Made by a program: the position numbers and the translations under genes. A DNA stretch of 64,000 nt from Akebia trifoliata (taxonomy: Eukaryota; Streptophyta; Magnoliopsida; Ranunculales; Lardizabalaceae), in assembly GCA_017979445.1 (NCBI GenBank), contig CM030714.1, positions 7,757,049 through 7,821,048 on the forward strand, in the 5' to 3' direction. Positions 12,528 to 24,671 of this stretch are shown in pieces. Within the stretch, counting starts at the first letter, position 1. Every line of letters begins with the position of its first letter. The notes beneath the pieces were generated by a model, which made no database searches, had not been told where the DNA came from, and saw only the letters and a program-made list of their open reading frames with translations.

Positions 12528-14302
12528 TTAATAGGAAGATACAGTTGATACAGTAGCAGAAGAAGTTCTTGGTGATATTTGCTTGAACACCACATTGGGG
12601 ATAATACAAGTTTTCCTCCTTTGGTGTTCCTTAATTAACTCTCCGGAAAACAAATCTAGTTTTTCCATGTTTGTTTTCTCTGCTATCTTCTTCCCTCTAA
12701 ATAATACTGACTCCACATTCTTCTCTCTCAACATTTCTTCTGCAATTCCTAAGAGCTTCTTTTCATCTCCAACTGAATTCGACTTCTTCTTGTTTGGTAC
12801 AGAATTCTTTCGAGCATCCACGAATCCATTTGCCTGAATCCGAACATAGTTACTTCTCCGAAACTCACCGAATGCCATCGAAACTGCTTGATCAACCTAT
12901 TAATAAGAGAATGCAAAAGCCATGATTTAGAATAAAATCCCAAATTTTTTTTTTCTTTTCGTAGATTTAAGAAATTTATGGAAATACTCATGAATTGAAG
13001 GGTATTTTTGTCTTTCTAGTTAATTTTTTTTTTAATTTTGAGGTATTTATCTGGGTTTGGGAAATAATTGGAGCTAGGAGTATCCATGCTTTTAAACGAA
13101 TTATACATCCTTGAAAAATGACCAAAATGGCCTCATCTTTAAACCTCTTTTCTAGAGGTTGAATGCATTTGTTTTTTACATAATTGAAAAAAAAACAAGG
13201 GTATCTTGTCATTTTGTGTCAGTTTTCCATGAAAGACTCATGTCAAGGGGTATGCCATCGGTTTTAAAAATTAAAATGTGTATCTCAAATTTCCACTAAA
13301 ATCTGAGGGTTTCTAAAAAAGAGCTTTTAATGAAATGTCAGGTCTTATTACCGTATCTGAAGCTCCTTCTCCGGCGATCTTAACGAACCCAGAAGGCGAA
13401 AGCGTCAGATTTCGGTTACCGGAATCTGACTCTCCGTTACCTAGAGACACCACCAACAGGTCTTCCACACCATCACAAAATGGAAACTCATGTTTATTAT
13501 TCAACACGTGTGTGATAGCTGCAGCCGTCGGATTGTTCATCGCAATACCACCATCAACGGCTAGCAATCTCGTCCTCCCATCCACAGATCTCATTTCAAC
13601 TGCTCCAACTAAACTCGGATCTGCTGACGTGGCAACGCAAACTTCCTTCATCATGAAATCGTAGCTGTCCGTCTCTAAAGCGTCGGCGCGAGAAAACAAG
13701 AACGGCGCGCGAGTCGAGAGGTCATAGCAAGGTATCAACACCGGCTTCAGCGTATCTTTCAGTGTAGATTCTCCAAAAATCCGTCTGAACAACTTCTCCA
13801 CCTTCGCCGGACAGAATATCCGGCGAAACATTCCGCCGGAAGACGAGGAATTCAGTTTCCTGCGATTGTTAACGAGGAATTGCAGAGCTACGTCAGCTTT
13901 GAAGATCGGACGGCCATCTTTTCCTCGAGTGAAGAGAAGAGCTGCCAAGATTCCACCAAAACCAGATCCAGCGGCGACGTCGAAATAATCAGCAATTCGA
14001 GCGTCAGGATCTCCAGATTTCCGTCTCAGAGATTCCTCGAGATGCACAAGAGATTTTCCTGAGAGGATTCCATCAGTGGAGCCACCGCCATCGATGGAGA
14101 GGATTCTGACTTTGCCAGCGATGTCTTTGTTGGATTTTAGGTCTTCAAATAGAGTTTCAATGGGAATTTCTGATTTTTCAGAGAGAAATAGTTTGGAATT
14201 TTCGTTTCCAAAGAGGAATTTAGTTTCTAGAATTGAGAAGATCTCGTTTGTGAGCTTGTCGACATCAAAGCTCGAGTCGAGTATTGGAGCAATAGCTGCC
14301 AT
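12528..14302 (-). CDS. Group III patatin-like protein, copy 1 (PLP6-type)
   Basis: Exon 1 is 14302-13352 and exon 2 is 12896-12528, separated by a 455-bp GT-AG intron. The product is 439 residues. The start was placed at 14302 (context AACAATGGC) rather than the in-frame upstream Met, because the TATA box and the homology with copy 2 support it. Patatin domain: DGGG at residues 71-74, GSGFG at 112-116 where lipases have GxSxG, VDGG with the catalytic-type Asp at about 250. Exon 2 opens with VDQAVSMAFGEF and YVRIQANG, the hallmark of Arabidopsis PLP6-PLP9. The family acts on membrane lipids. Group III members carry Gly for the nucleophile, so acyl-hydrolase activity is doubtful. The oxyanion loop reads DGGGSTDG, one residue longer than the usual DGGGxRG and without its Arg. 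It is shorter than PLP6-PLP8 (about 490-525), lacking a C-terminal tail. Copy 2 lies 18.6 kb away in divergent orientation. Confidence 0.93.
13030..13330 (-). repeat. Family R half-copy inside the intron of patatin copy 1
   Basis: On the gene-sense strand this intron carries 'ccccttgacatgagtctttc' followed by an 'aaaatgac...taccct' stretch and a 'gatgaggccattttggtc' stretch. These are the same words, in the same orientation, as in the intron of patatin copy 2 (33930-34090). It probably predates the gene duplication. Confidence 0.5.
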
Positions 14303-14346
14303 TGTTGCAGAGAAGAGAGTTTGATTTTCGAATCTTGAAGTTTGAA

Positions 14347-14370
14347 AGAGAGAGAGAGAGAGAGAGAGAA
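14347..14370 (-). repeat. (CT)n tract in the 5' UTR of patatin copy 1
   Basis: An uninterrupted (AG)n run on the plus strand reads (CT)n in the mRNA sense, about 45 bases before the start codon. Pyrimidine-rich leaders are common in plant genes. Copy 2 has only a short version (ctctctccat). Confidence 0.8.
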
Positions 14371-14401
14371 TGGATGAAGAGAGAGTAAGCACTTGAGGTG
14401 C

Positions 14402-14409
14402 TTTATATA
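14402..14409 (-). promoter_or_regulatory. TATA box of patatin copy 1
   Basis: TATATAAA on the minus strand, about 100 bp upstream of the start codon. The surrounding 60 bp (aaaggaatgttcgtc upstream, caagtgctcactctc downstream in copy 2) are shared by the two copies, so the duplication included the core promoter. Confidence 0.8.
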
Positions 14410-14410
14410 G

Positions 14411-15875
14411 TTGGAATTAGACAGGCGTGCGCACTTTAGCGGATAGTGAGACGAACATTCCTTTTAAGCGATTAATCGGCGCTGTATATCTGGAAGAGAG
14501 GAATTGACTGATGAGTTGTCCATCGACCCAAACTTACATTTTCACCGTAAGAGATTTGCATCTTTTTAGATGTTTGATGAATCAATCAAAGTACAAGTAA
14601 GAAAGTATTTAGTATTTTGAGTTCGACTAGCCTTACTAAGCTAGTAAGGATTTCAACTTTACTAAGGGTCCTTGGACAACACTTGTGGCATCTTAAAACA
14701 TGCTTGGCTACTTGTAGTAGAGTATAAAATTCTATGAACTTTAAAAAATAAAATCCCAAAAAAATGATTTTTTATTGTTGAATTTTAATTTTAAATTTAG
14801 GGGTGAGATAGCAGTTCAGTATCCATTCATTTTCAAAAACTCGGATTAAGCTTCAAATAATTTTTTTTTTGAATATGAGTTTTTTCACGAAATCTATAAG
14901 ACCATGGTCTCGGATTGCTAAGTTAGTAAGCAAAGTGTTCTTAGTATTTCTCATCGTCGTGCGTCTACCTTATACTTGTCTAATTATTCAGTGGAGCTTT
15001 AGAAAAATTGAGCATCCTTGGCCATTGGAAGCATGTTTGAACTTCTTCCAAATCATTAATCACGTTAGTTGGTAATCTAATAGTCATTTGTCAAAAGACA
15101 TTGAATGCATTGATTATTTTTATATTTGTTATAAATTTTTTAATCTTCATCCTTATCAAACTTAGGTTTCTTATTATTTAAGGTCTATCATGTATGTTTA
15201 TCAGATTTTTAGAATGATGATTGAATTGTTTATATGTTTAGAATAATTTTGGGACTTAATTATTCTTCCTGTTTTTTAAAATTGGTATGGTTGTACCTGA
15301 TAGAAATTTTTTTGAGCACTCTTATGTGTCCATGGGTCGTTTCCATGTATATCTAGAATCGGATCCAAACTTAAACATCAGTTTCGGTTCTAGATATGAG
15401 ACTCTTGAAATAAGAATCAATTGAACAAATACCCAATACCCATTGGGTACCTATCGAGTACCTGTTAAGATAAAAATAAAAATACTTTGACTTAATTACT
15501 AAGGGTCGTTTTGGTCAAATGGATTACTACATTAACAATCCAACGCTACAACCCTCTAGATTTCATCAAAAAACTCATATAAACATCATCTTAATTAATT
15601 GTACTACTAAATAATAAATATGAATATCATCTCAAATAATAATAATAATAATAATAATAAATCATATTTATCAGTTTACCTGATGGAGACCCAATTCTTA
15701 ATGAGTTCTTAGAATGACTACTGATAGCCGATCCGAAAAATAATGGAGGTCTCTCATAATGGATCCAAAATCAATTAATCAGTTTCGGGAACATCGGTAA
15801 TTGGGTACCCATTGACACTCATCATTCACACTGGGTTATTTAGTAGTATCACACTAGGTAATCTAGTAGTATCAA
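14411..15875. other. Upstream region of patatin copy 1, mostly unassigned
   Basis: Contains a dispersed repeat at about 14740-14930 that recurs in the same orientation at 37825-38035 (shared words: ttgaattt-aatttta, ccattcattttcaaaa, ggattaagc, cggattgctaagttagtaa). Also an (AAT)n run near 15636-15661. No gene recognised. Confidence 0.45.
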
Positions 15876-15879
15876 TTGC

Positions 15880-16030
15880 ACAGAATGGGCAGTGGCCTCT
15901 TGAGACCACCCAAGAGGGGCGTATTCTCACTTACCTGGTGCATGTGATGTGCAGGCATTGCACGTGCCCATGGAGGGACCCATATGCCTTGGTCCAGGCC
16001 CTGCTTCACCCGACCCCATTAGTCAGACAT
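15880..16030 (+). repeat. Dispersed repeat, copy 2 (paired with 8785-8925)
   Basis: Same ordered words as copy 1: 'cttacctggtgcatgtgatg', 'tgcaggcattgcacgtgccc', 'ccttggtccaggcc', 'cccgacccca'. Similarity ends shortly before an (AAT)n run at 16061-16074. Confidence 0.65.
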
Positions 16031-16039
16031 TAGTTTGAA

Positions 16040-19000
16040 TAACCCCCATTTGAAAAAAAAATAATAATAATAAATAACTCTAGCTGGGGGCATTTTTCTA
16101 TGAGGAATTATTCTTTCAATCCTATCTCGAGATTCCCAACATAATCAACCCAATCAGGATCCTTATTCTAGAGCATCAATATTTTGTACTAGCCTACCTA
16201 TAAAGGAAAGTCCAATGCTTAAGTCAGATTCACAAGTACATTAAATCAAAGTAATAAATTCGATTTATTTGTTCTAAAACTCTTTATTTTTCTATTGGTT
16301 AATTTTTTACTTATAAGAAAAATATAACTTAACCATTTCAAAGGTCTCCACAGTATGTTTCATTAATCACATGCATTTGAAATTTGAAAAAGAATAATGC
16401 TAAAGTAGACCTTAAAAATTGACCTCATTTCCCCTGATGTGGAGGTCTGCACATAACCATTTATGCTTTTCACTCATATCTCGATGAAAAATATCTATGG
16501 TTCATACACACCTCCACGTTAGGAAAGTACACAATGGGGTCACTTTAGCACGACTCTTTGAAAAAATCATCTATAAAGTTATTCTTTTTTACTTGGCTAA
16601 ATGATTAAAATTTTTTTTGATGTTTTTTAAGCTTGGTTCAAACCCTAATAATAAACTCCTGTTGCTTATATATTTCTGATTAAATGACAAAGATAAGCAT
16701 GTTAAATATTTACAGAATAACAATATAAGTAAACATAACATCGATGAAGCTCTATTAGGTATTTCAATATTTGATTTAAACATTTCATCACATCTAGTCA
16801 GTTCACACTTATTTCCTCTTTACCGTACAAGACCATTGATTGGCATATTTTTCTTTTTTTCTTTCTTTATATATGTGACTAGTTATTACGTTTTTCTACT
16901 ATCCATAAAATTGATGGATTGACTAGGATCCAATGTCCACTAAATAAACTTATAGACATTATTTGGTTAAGGAGGAGACAAGACATGACTGATCATGAGA
17001 TTTGAGACCAAAGGGGGGTGAGGCCAGGTGATTGAGAGGGCTGACTGTGAGAGATAATGGAACTCCAAGGGAATGTTTCCAGATAGTTGGGGATCTTAAG
17101 TATAGGATGATTGATGTCCCTTCTAAGGGACCACTAGACTAATATAGAGTGCTCCTACCTCTCTCTCCTAATCTGTTACAAGAAATGCCAATTGAGGTAA
17201 CAGATGGTTCTTCGTCCTGATCTAACTTTCTTTTTTGTTTTTGTCAATTTCAGCAAGGAGGTCAACATGAGACAATGGGTTAATCCAGGAACCTATAAGG
17301 GTGATGTTAGTGAAGCTGACCCCTTTATTCCGTGGAGTAGTAGCCTATAGGATGTTCACGTTAAGATATAAAAGCCTGCCAAACCCTGACTTCGTACTAC
17401 TCCCCCCTGTTTGAATTGATCTCACAGCACCGTGCACGCCATTCACTCATCAAACGGAGCCCTCTTAGGTAAGAGCTTTCCCATTATGCCATTAGCAACT
17501 AAGGCGTCATGTTGGCTTGGTGATCAATCAGGAGCCATTAGCAACTTGACGTGTAATACAACATTGCAATGTGACCTCGTAGGACTGACATGTTCGTCGT
17601 TAGCATCCGTACGTACTAGCTAGCGTCCGTACATCTTGACTGGCACCATCAAGATACAAACTAATCTAGATTCAAAAAACCTATCAATAACATCTGTACA
17701 TCAACCCATTGGATGGGTTATGGTCCAAATAATACGAATTACAATAATTATATGACAGAAATCAAGAGAGAATATTTGTTATATTGTTGTTTGCAAATTG
17801 CAATTTTAGGTTGATTGGTATCATCACCATTCTAGAATGCCATAGAATGAAAAATTACCAAAAGTATTATTATGTTTGGGAGACAAAGAAGTGACAAATG
17901 TTGGAAAAATTGTATGAAAGCAATAAAAGAATATTGATTGTTCTTCGAGGCACATTGTAACTACGTTTTCTTTAATCGTTATTTGCCCCATTTCAAAATT
18001 AAACTGAGAATGAAAAAAATGGTTCTAACAAACACGTTCCTAGGATACAACTAAGCCCAATCTCTCTGTTATCTCCCATTATTTTTGCACTAACAGAAAG
18101 AGATCCGAACACTAAGATATTATGCCCAAGATGAGAAGAGAGAGAGAGATTTTAAAATTGCAAGAAACCTGTGACTTTTTCAATGTCCATGAAAGGGTTT
18201 AAAAATATGAATTTAAAGAGTGATTGTGCCTCCTTGAATAGGCACCATGAGTTACAGAAACCTTATTGACTCACGATCAATTCTATTTGACTTATGATCA
18301 TATCTATTGACAAGGCATTGCATGATCAAACCATGTTGACCCACAGTCTTAACCACGATCGACCACTCAAAACCATCAATCATCTTGATCATCCATCCAA
18401 AGGTCAATATCGAATCTTGATGGTACACTTAGCAAATAGGAAAGAACTCCCCAATGTTCCCTGCGATGATGTGTACGTATGAAGTGTAAAGTTCACATCT
18501 AAAGTGCCTTAAACACCCAATGGCCCTTTTGCACATTGCGCGTGCGCCTATGCATATGCGAACGCAATAACCAGCCATCGATACATACAACAAAGTCTTT
18601 CTACTAAAATAACAAATATTATAAGTGAATAATCCTTTATAAGTTTGAGGTAAGTCTTATTCCTTTTCCTTGTGGGACTAAAAAATATAGGTATAAAGTT
18701 AAGTCTCCACAATACTAAATTTTTCGAAGAAATTTGAATTCTCTCTAAAACATTTGAAATTTATAAAAATACAAAAGTAATTTAATGGTACAATTACTTT
18801 TAAAGAAACCTTTTTTAAATTTCAAACTTTTAGAAACTTTAAAATAAATTACTTTTAAGTAAATAAATCAAAATTAAATAGAAAATATCTAACAACAAAT
18901 CTATTGACAAAGAATGGAGAAAAAAATGAGCACAATGGGTTGACATAAACTGAACTACTAAAGAAGGTTGATGATGAAGTAAAGAATGACGAGTGACTAC

Positions 19001-19100
19001 AAGATAACTGACATAATGATGAATTTCTGGGTGGATCAGAAGGCTTTTATGAACTATTCATTTGTTACTTGAACTATTCATCATTTTTTAAAATTAAACG
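16040..19100. other. 3-kb stretch without a recognised gene
   Basis: Composition shifts from AT-rich to near-neutral at 16970-17640, which often marks old retroelement sequence, but I see no reverse-transcriptase, integrase or LTR signature. Open frames at 16589-16783 (-), 17432-17623 (+) and 18294-18482 (+) match nothing I know. Confidence 0.4.
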
Positions 19101-19110
19101 GCTGAAACAA

Positions 19111-19215
19111 GGGCCAGCTAACTTAGTTGGTAAAGTCTTTGGGTGATGATATCAAAGGCCTGGGTTCAAATCCCACCAGCATCAAGTTACTAAACTCATT
19201 AAAATAATAAAAAAA
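19111..19215 (+). mobile_element. tRNA-derived SINE-like element
   Basis: Contains an A-box-like TAACTTAGTTGG at 19119-19130 and a B box GGTTCAAATCC at 19163-19173, spaced as in an RNA polymerase III internal promoter. An A-rich tail follows (aaaataataaaaaaaa near 19201). The sequences flanking the two boxes cannot form an acceptor stem, so it is not a tRNA gene. It is very short for a SINE and may be truncated. Confidence 0.55.
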
Positions 19216-19374
19216 ATGAACCGATGAATCAATTCTTTTGAATCCATTCGATGGATGAATCATATGATCAAGAAATTAATATGGTCTCAAACACATCTAC
19301 TAATATGCCAGATATAGAAACCCTAAATGAAGTTTTGGTTAAATAAAATTGCAAAACCAACCCATATATTAAAA

Positions 19375-19920
19375 TCACTCTTCAAGCTTTACTAGTAGAC
19401 ATCAAACAAATATTTCTCTTTTTCAAGATGATTGTCTAATCGGACCAAATGTAAGAAATGGAATGTAGGGTCCACTAGTCTTCGGTTACCAAATCCATAC
19501 GAAGATTTCCTCCTATCTTGGTGACTAAATGTCTAAAAATACAACTTTGGTCACATTCAAAGAATTTGCTCAGCAACAGAATCATCTCTATATCACATAA
19601 TCCTCACAACTCCTTTTATAGATACACGCACACCCCTTCTTCGCCTCTGCTTCCTTACAAATACACCGACGCAATTGTCCTATAAGAAGATAAAAGAAAT
19701 CTGAGGGGCAAGATTTGGTCAGCAAGATAATGTTGGAAACACCATCGACACCGTCTTATATAGCTGTAGGTATTTTAATGGCGCACGAACGTATTCCATC
19801 TTGTCGGACGAAACTTGGGTGAACTTGTATATTATTTATTTAATATTATTAGATATATTTTTCTGATAAAAAGTCTACTTAGCCGAAAACATGTTACACC
19901 CCATTTATCCAACATTTGGT
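19375..19920 (+). repeat. Duplicated promoter-like segment, copy 1
   Basis: Shares ordered blocks with 23150-24370: 'taagaaatggaatgtagggt', 'aagatttcctcctat', 'atagatacacgcac', 'caccgacgcaattgtc', 'gtcagcaagataatgttgga' and 'gcacgaacgtattcc'. A TATA-like 'ttttatagata' near 19615 and an ATG at 19729 in 'agataATGTTGG' give the look of a promoter plus 5' leader. The open frame from that ATG is only 30 codons in both copies' region and diverges. Which gene it came from is unknown. Confidence 0.55.
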
Positions 19921-20176
19921 TAATTTAAAAAATGGGTTTATTTAAGGTTTCTGATTCCTTTTGTTAGGTAGTTGGGTATGGGTGTAGCTCTAAAATAAAA
20001 TAAATGTGTTTGGTTATCTCTTAATTAAGTACATGTGCTTTGGGGGTGGGTGAGGGGATTTTTTATTTCTTTTTCTCTTCTCTTTCCTTGGTATGATATA
20101 AAATATTTATTATTTTTTAATTTGTTTGATTTATCCATTCTCTTTTTACATGTGGATGGATGATGTTTTTAAGGAC

Positions 20177-20407
20177 CATGGTTTTAAATCTCGTCCAAGA
20201 CCAATATGACTCATCCAATATATCTCGGTATCGTCCACAAACGAGATGGATAGACAAGTCAAATTTATCGGACAAGATGTACAACTATTGGATCGTTTAA
20301 TTGTCTCATTATTGAATGAGACAACTCAACATATCAAAAAACTCGTCCGAGATGACTTGGTCTCATTCATGGTGAGACGAGACGTTAAAACAAGTTTTAA
20401 AACCATG
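20177..20407. mobile_element. hAT-type MITE, 231 bp
   Basis: Terminal inverted repeats CATGGTTTTAAA (12 bp, perfect) with further subterminal similarity (ctcgtc / gacgag). Flanked by the 8-bp direct repeat TTAAGGAC at 20169-20176 and 20408-20415. An 8-bp duplication with short inverted repeats fits the hAT superfamily. The open frame starting at 20246 lies inside it and is not a gene. Confidence 0.75.
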
Positions 20408-20415
20408 TTAAGGAC

Positions 20416-21280
20416 TCACAACAAATCTGAAGAAATTGGCAAAATGAACCGTCCTCTTACGCTCCTTCTAACACTAACAAATTCTTATGATTTGAAGTGA
20501 TGCATTACAAGAGTTGAAAGAGAAGATATTTTTCTATTTGACAAGACGCGTGTTGCTTTCATGTTGGATAATGAACCCGATGATGAAGAGGATTATATAT
20601 GTTCCAGAGTTTATATATGTTATTATAAAAATTGTGGGAGGTAAAATTCCACCCTATGAAATTATGACACATGAAATTAAGGTCGTAGGGTCCGACTAAA
20701 AGATTTGAGTATTCAGAGTCGAAGGAAATTTTGAAAAATAACCTTATCATCTAAACCAAGATGGGATAAGAATCGCGGGATAGAGATTTTTGGAAGATCT
20801 AGCTGTTATAACTAAAATAACATCTTATGCTAAAATCATGTAAAAAAACAAGGGTTAACAGCTCAAGCATAAATCAAGGAATGAAGGTTATAACAACAGC
20901 TACATAAAAGGTCATGGGTTCAACCAAAACAGTATATGCAATTTGAATCTTGGAATAGACTCAATACACTTCTTTCGCGAGTTTTTATTTGACTTGAACA
21001 TCGAAGACTTGGCAGGGATGCATAGGTCCACATCCAAGCTTGGACAGAAGTAATGGGGGTCAGATAAACAAATATTTAACTCTATAGAAATCATATAAAT
21101 ATATTGCATGATCAAGCAAAGACTTGTATATCAAATCAAAATCACTATCTAACAACCACTGTTGAGTAAATTAATTACATGACCTTTTGTTGTGCTGTAA
21201 GATGGGGTCTATGAAATAGTCTTGTCTTAGCTGAGAAACCAGAACAAGGACCTCTAACCACTCCTCTTAGAAAAGTAAAT
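20416..21280. other. Intergenic, no gene recognised
   Basis: AT-rich, with short open frames on both strands that match no family. A B-box-like 'gggttcaacc' occurs at 20916-20925 without a matching A box. Confidence 0.4.
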
Positions 21281-21284
21281 ATAG

Positions 21285-22340
21285 CCCGGTCTGTTAGGGC
21301 ATCTCCTCGGGACAACCTGGGCCTTAATATAAGGGAAGGTCGAGTTATTGGCCTTCCTTGAACCGACCATTAATGAGATTGATCATTTGGATGGGTTGGA
21401 AGAAATTTCTGCTCTCATCTGACCTGGGGTAATTTAAAAAACTCAAGACATTTTTAGTCAATGGGCTCAAGTGGTCCTTTAGTCCTAAGTTGAATTTCCC
21501 CTAAAACACCATATGGGTGTCATTTTCTAGGGTTTGTGTAAAGGGGGGCTCAATGGTGAATGAGGTTGTCGCAGTTGTAGGGATACCATAGTCCTCCCTA
21601 ATCTCTTCCATGGGAGGGCAGGCAAGAACATGAGATATCCCTTTGGCCATTTCTAAACAGATTTACTTTAAAAAAGGGGTGGTGAAAAAGGAGGTCTTGA
21701 ACACACTGTGACAAGGCTCGAGTGGTGCTCGATAGAACTCGAGGAAGGCTGGACAAATGAATGAAGTCTTTAGCATGGCTCGAAAACGGAGTGCAATAGA
21801 ATGGAAAAGAAGGAAATGGGAAAAATGGGTACAAATAGGGAAAGAATATCAAGATGCGCAAGAAATTGAATGGTGAGGGATTATATAGAGAATCAAAGCA
21901 ATCATGGCACATGGTTGTGATTTACGACGCATAGGAAATGAGGTGATCGCCTAACAACATACTCACGAAACAAAGCTATAGAAACTCCGTGTGGTAGTTA
22001 AAATTTAATGCACATCGAGGAGATGCAGAGACGATCGACATTGAAAGCGCCAAAACTAAGACATTTTGTCAAGAAACGCACTTGAAAATGAAACATACGA
22101 TGACATGTAGCAAGTGGAAATTAATGCAGTGCTCTCAAAGAATTGGACAATCTTTCGTGTCTCCAAGAGGGGAGCTATTGGGTTGGGGGGGGGGGGGGTG
22201 TAATCTTCATGCCAAGAGATGAGGACATGAGTCACATAGTGATTTGGGGCATGATCTCTACGTCATCCGTGGTAGTGTCCCAAGGAGATGCACTTGAAAG
22301 ATCAAATGCCAGAGCATCATACATGGATGCATAGCTCATA
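21285..22340. mobile_element. Probable LTR-retrotransposon debris
   Basis: GC content rises. A minus-strand TATA-like 'ctctatataatccctc' (complement at 21876-21891) is followed by a leader-like pyrimidine-rich stretch. A plus-strand polypurine 'ccaagaggggagc' near 22162-22174 is reminiscent of a retroelement polypurine tract. A run of 14 G lies at 22185-22198. No coding domain, paired LTR or target duplication was found, so class and limits are uncertain. Confidence 0.3.
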
Positions 22341-23149
22341 AGATCAGGAATCCGTCCCCGTTAAGTCTAAATTTTCAAGATCAGACCAGATCCTGAAAAA
22401 TCAATGGATCAATATTTTATTTTGGGCAGGCTTTTGGAAGTTAAATAAGGAATTCCAATATGGATATTATTCTATTAAACTAAGTTATCTTATTTGGATA
22501 AGAGAAAATTGAGCAATCTAATTAGAATAATGATTTTCTCACTCCCCCTCTAGCATGTACATGGAACCATAGATACTTTTCTCGGCATAAACAAATACAC
22601 ATATTTATGGTGATATGCACTTGTGTATCCAGAGGAAACAAATCTATGGTTTTATGCACATGCCACGTCAAAAGAGTATGTCAGAGGGGAGGGGGAGTCA
22701 GATTATCACAACTCATTAAATTAGGATCAAGATTCCTCCTTGTGTATGTTATTTTATAAATAAAGGATAATCAGAAGGAAAATAAGTAGGTAGTCTCACT
22801 CCCTAAAATTTAGGTAAATTATTAGCTTATTGACTTGACGTTGGAGAGCTCGGTGTAGGCACACCCAAGAGTATTGAAGCATGTATCTCAAGGAATACAT
22901 CAATCATGCACGTATTTGTATCCACACATTTGATAGACATATTATTTAGAGAATTTAGTACTGTCCCAACCACATATACTAATATATATTATTATTTTTT
23001 ATGACGAGTTTCAAACCCATAGACCCAACTAGTAGGGAAAGGCAATTGACATCTTAAAGCACCCTATCTCACATAGATCCTCAAAGTACATACAATACCT
23101 CACAAATCACACATATTAGGTAAGTCGTGATAAATCCGAGAGGTTAAAT
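22341..23149. other. Intergenic, no gene recognised
   Basis: AT-rich and without family motifs. The stretch 22985-23060 contains 'gagtttcaaacccatagacc', which could be a decayed polymerase III-type or LTR end, but nothing firm. Confidence 0.35.
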
Positions 23150-24370
23150 TACTATTCAAACTTTACCTCGAAATAAGAGGCGAAAATATCTGCTTTCCAA
23201 GACGGTAATCATCCTTGCGAGCAAATGGAAGACATGAGAGTGTAGGGCCCACGAGTCCTTAGGTACCAAATCCTAGCCAAGATTTCCTACGATCGCGGTG
23301 ACTCACCATTGTTTAGTCCTAGTCAAAGAATTTGTCCACGGAGTTAATTGTCTAGATAAAAATAATCTTGGACCAAAAGTAAGAAATAGAGTGTAGAGCC
23401 CACCTGCCTTCATGAACCAGAGCCCCACCGAATATTTCCTGAGATCTTTGTTTTTAGAAACTTACAAAATTCCAATATGGCCCCTCTCCCTCACAATCTT
23501 TTCCATAGATACACGCACCCCTCTTTGCCTCTTCTTACTTACAGATCCACCGACGCCATTGTCTTATTAACAGGGTGATTTAGAAGCACCCCTCCATGTT
23601 CTGATGTATTTGAGATAGCCCCTCTGTTTTAAACTGGTGACATGCCCCTTGACATCTGTCTTCTCTTATAAACTGATGTGGAATGATTTAATTACCCTCA
23701 TCTTTAACCTCTTGTAAATACTTAAAATCCCTTATTTTTCTTCTCAACACAAGTCACTCAACTTTCTAGTTAATTTTTTTTTCTCCTTGTCGTCAACCTG
23801 TAAAATTCTATATATTTCAACATTCAAACTTTAAGAGAAAAATAAGATTTTTTGAGAAATAAAAAATTATGAAATTTTGATAAAAAAGATTCAAGGATTT
23901 TCTACAAGATCTAGTAGAAAATCCTTGAATTTTTTTAGAAAAATAAGATTTTTTGAGAAATAGAAGATGATGAAATTTTGATAAAAAAAATTCAAGGATT
24001 TTGATCTTAAGGAAATGTTACTTTGAATGAATAAAAAATAATTTATTATAGAGATTGACAGATTAACAAAAAAAAAAAAAAAAAAGGATTTTGGACTAAA
24101 GGTTGAAGATGAGGAAATTTAGATCATTTTCATTAATTGATAAGAGGGGACCAAGGTCAAAGGAGCATTAAATAGAGGGTATATCAAATATTTACCGAAA
24201 TGTGGAGGGGGGTATATTTAAATTACCTTCCTTAAAATCCAAGACCGAGATCTAGTCAGCAGGATAATGTTGGAAAAACTCACTCACGCACGTATTCCTG
24301 TCGGAGTTATAAAAAATTCTATCACCTAAGACATGTTGCAAGTTACCACCGACTTTTCCAACATTAGGAC
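23150..24370 (+). repeat. Duplicated promoter-like segment, copy 2 (interrupted)
   Basis: Matches 19375-19920 in order and orientation. Its first block (taagaaatagagtgtagagc) occurs twice here, at about 23220-23330 and 23360-23450. The similarity is split by the foldback element at 23573-24228, then resumes at 24235 with 'gtcagcaggataatgttgga'. The element therefore inserted after the duplication. Confidence 0.55.
23573..24228. mobile_element. Foldback element, family R (full copy)
   Basis: Its two ends are long imperfect inverted repeats of about 130 bp. The left arm starts 'gggtgatttagaagcacccc' and the right arm ends with its diverged complement (tatatttaaattacc). Between them are T/A-rich segments with an internal direct repeat ('aaataagattttttgagaaa' twice) and an A run at 24067-24085. 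No open frame. Half-copies of the same arm occur at 12185, 13030, 31863, 33930, 35285 and 36540. Confidence 0.6.
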
Positions 24371-24671
24371 AATTGTAAGGTTTCTTAATCATTATGTTTA
24401 AATATTTTAATCATTATGTTAATTTAATAATTAGGTTGATTCGAGGTTTCTTCCTTCTCGTAGTTTCATTCCTATCTTAATATATATATTTATATATTAA
24501 AAAATTTCCATGCAGTTGTACCTCAGTAAGAGAACATGGACAAGTAGCTTTTTTTTATTTTTTTTTATTTTAAACTTGGTGGTGTTAGTTGTTAGCATAA
24601 GAAAGGGTTGAAGAGGTTATAACCTTGAGAATGGTCTTATCACTTATCTTAATTGTCCTTCTATGAATGAG

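Noticed and set aside
14076..14324. Antisense open frames over the patatin exons
   Set aside because: They are the opposite-strand shadow of conserved coding sequence and occur in both copies for that reason.
19111..19185. tRNA gene
   Set aside because: A and B boxes are present but the ends cannot pair as an acceptor stem and no anticodon arm is convincing; a SINE head fits better.
22185..22198. G-quadruplex-type regulatory site
   Set aside because: It is a single uninterrupted G14 homopolymer in retroelement-like debris; length may even be a sequencing artefact.
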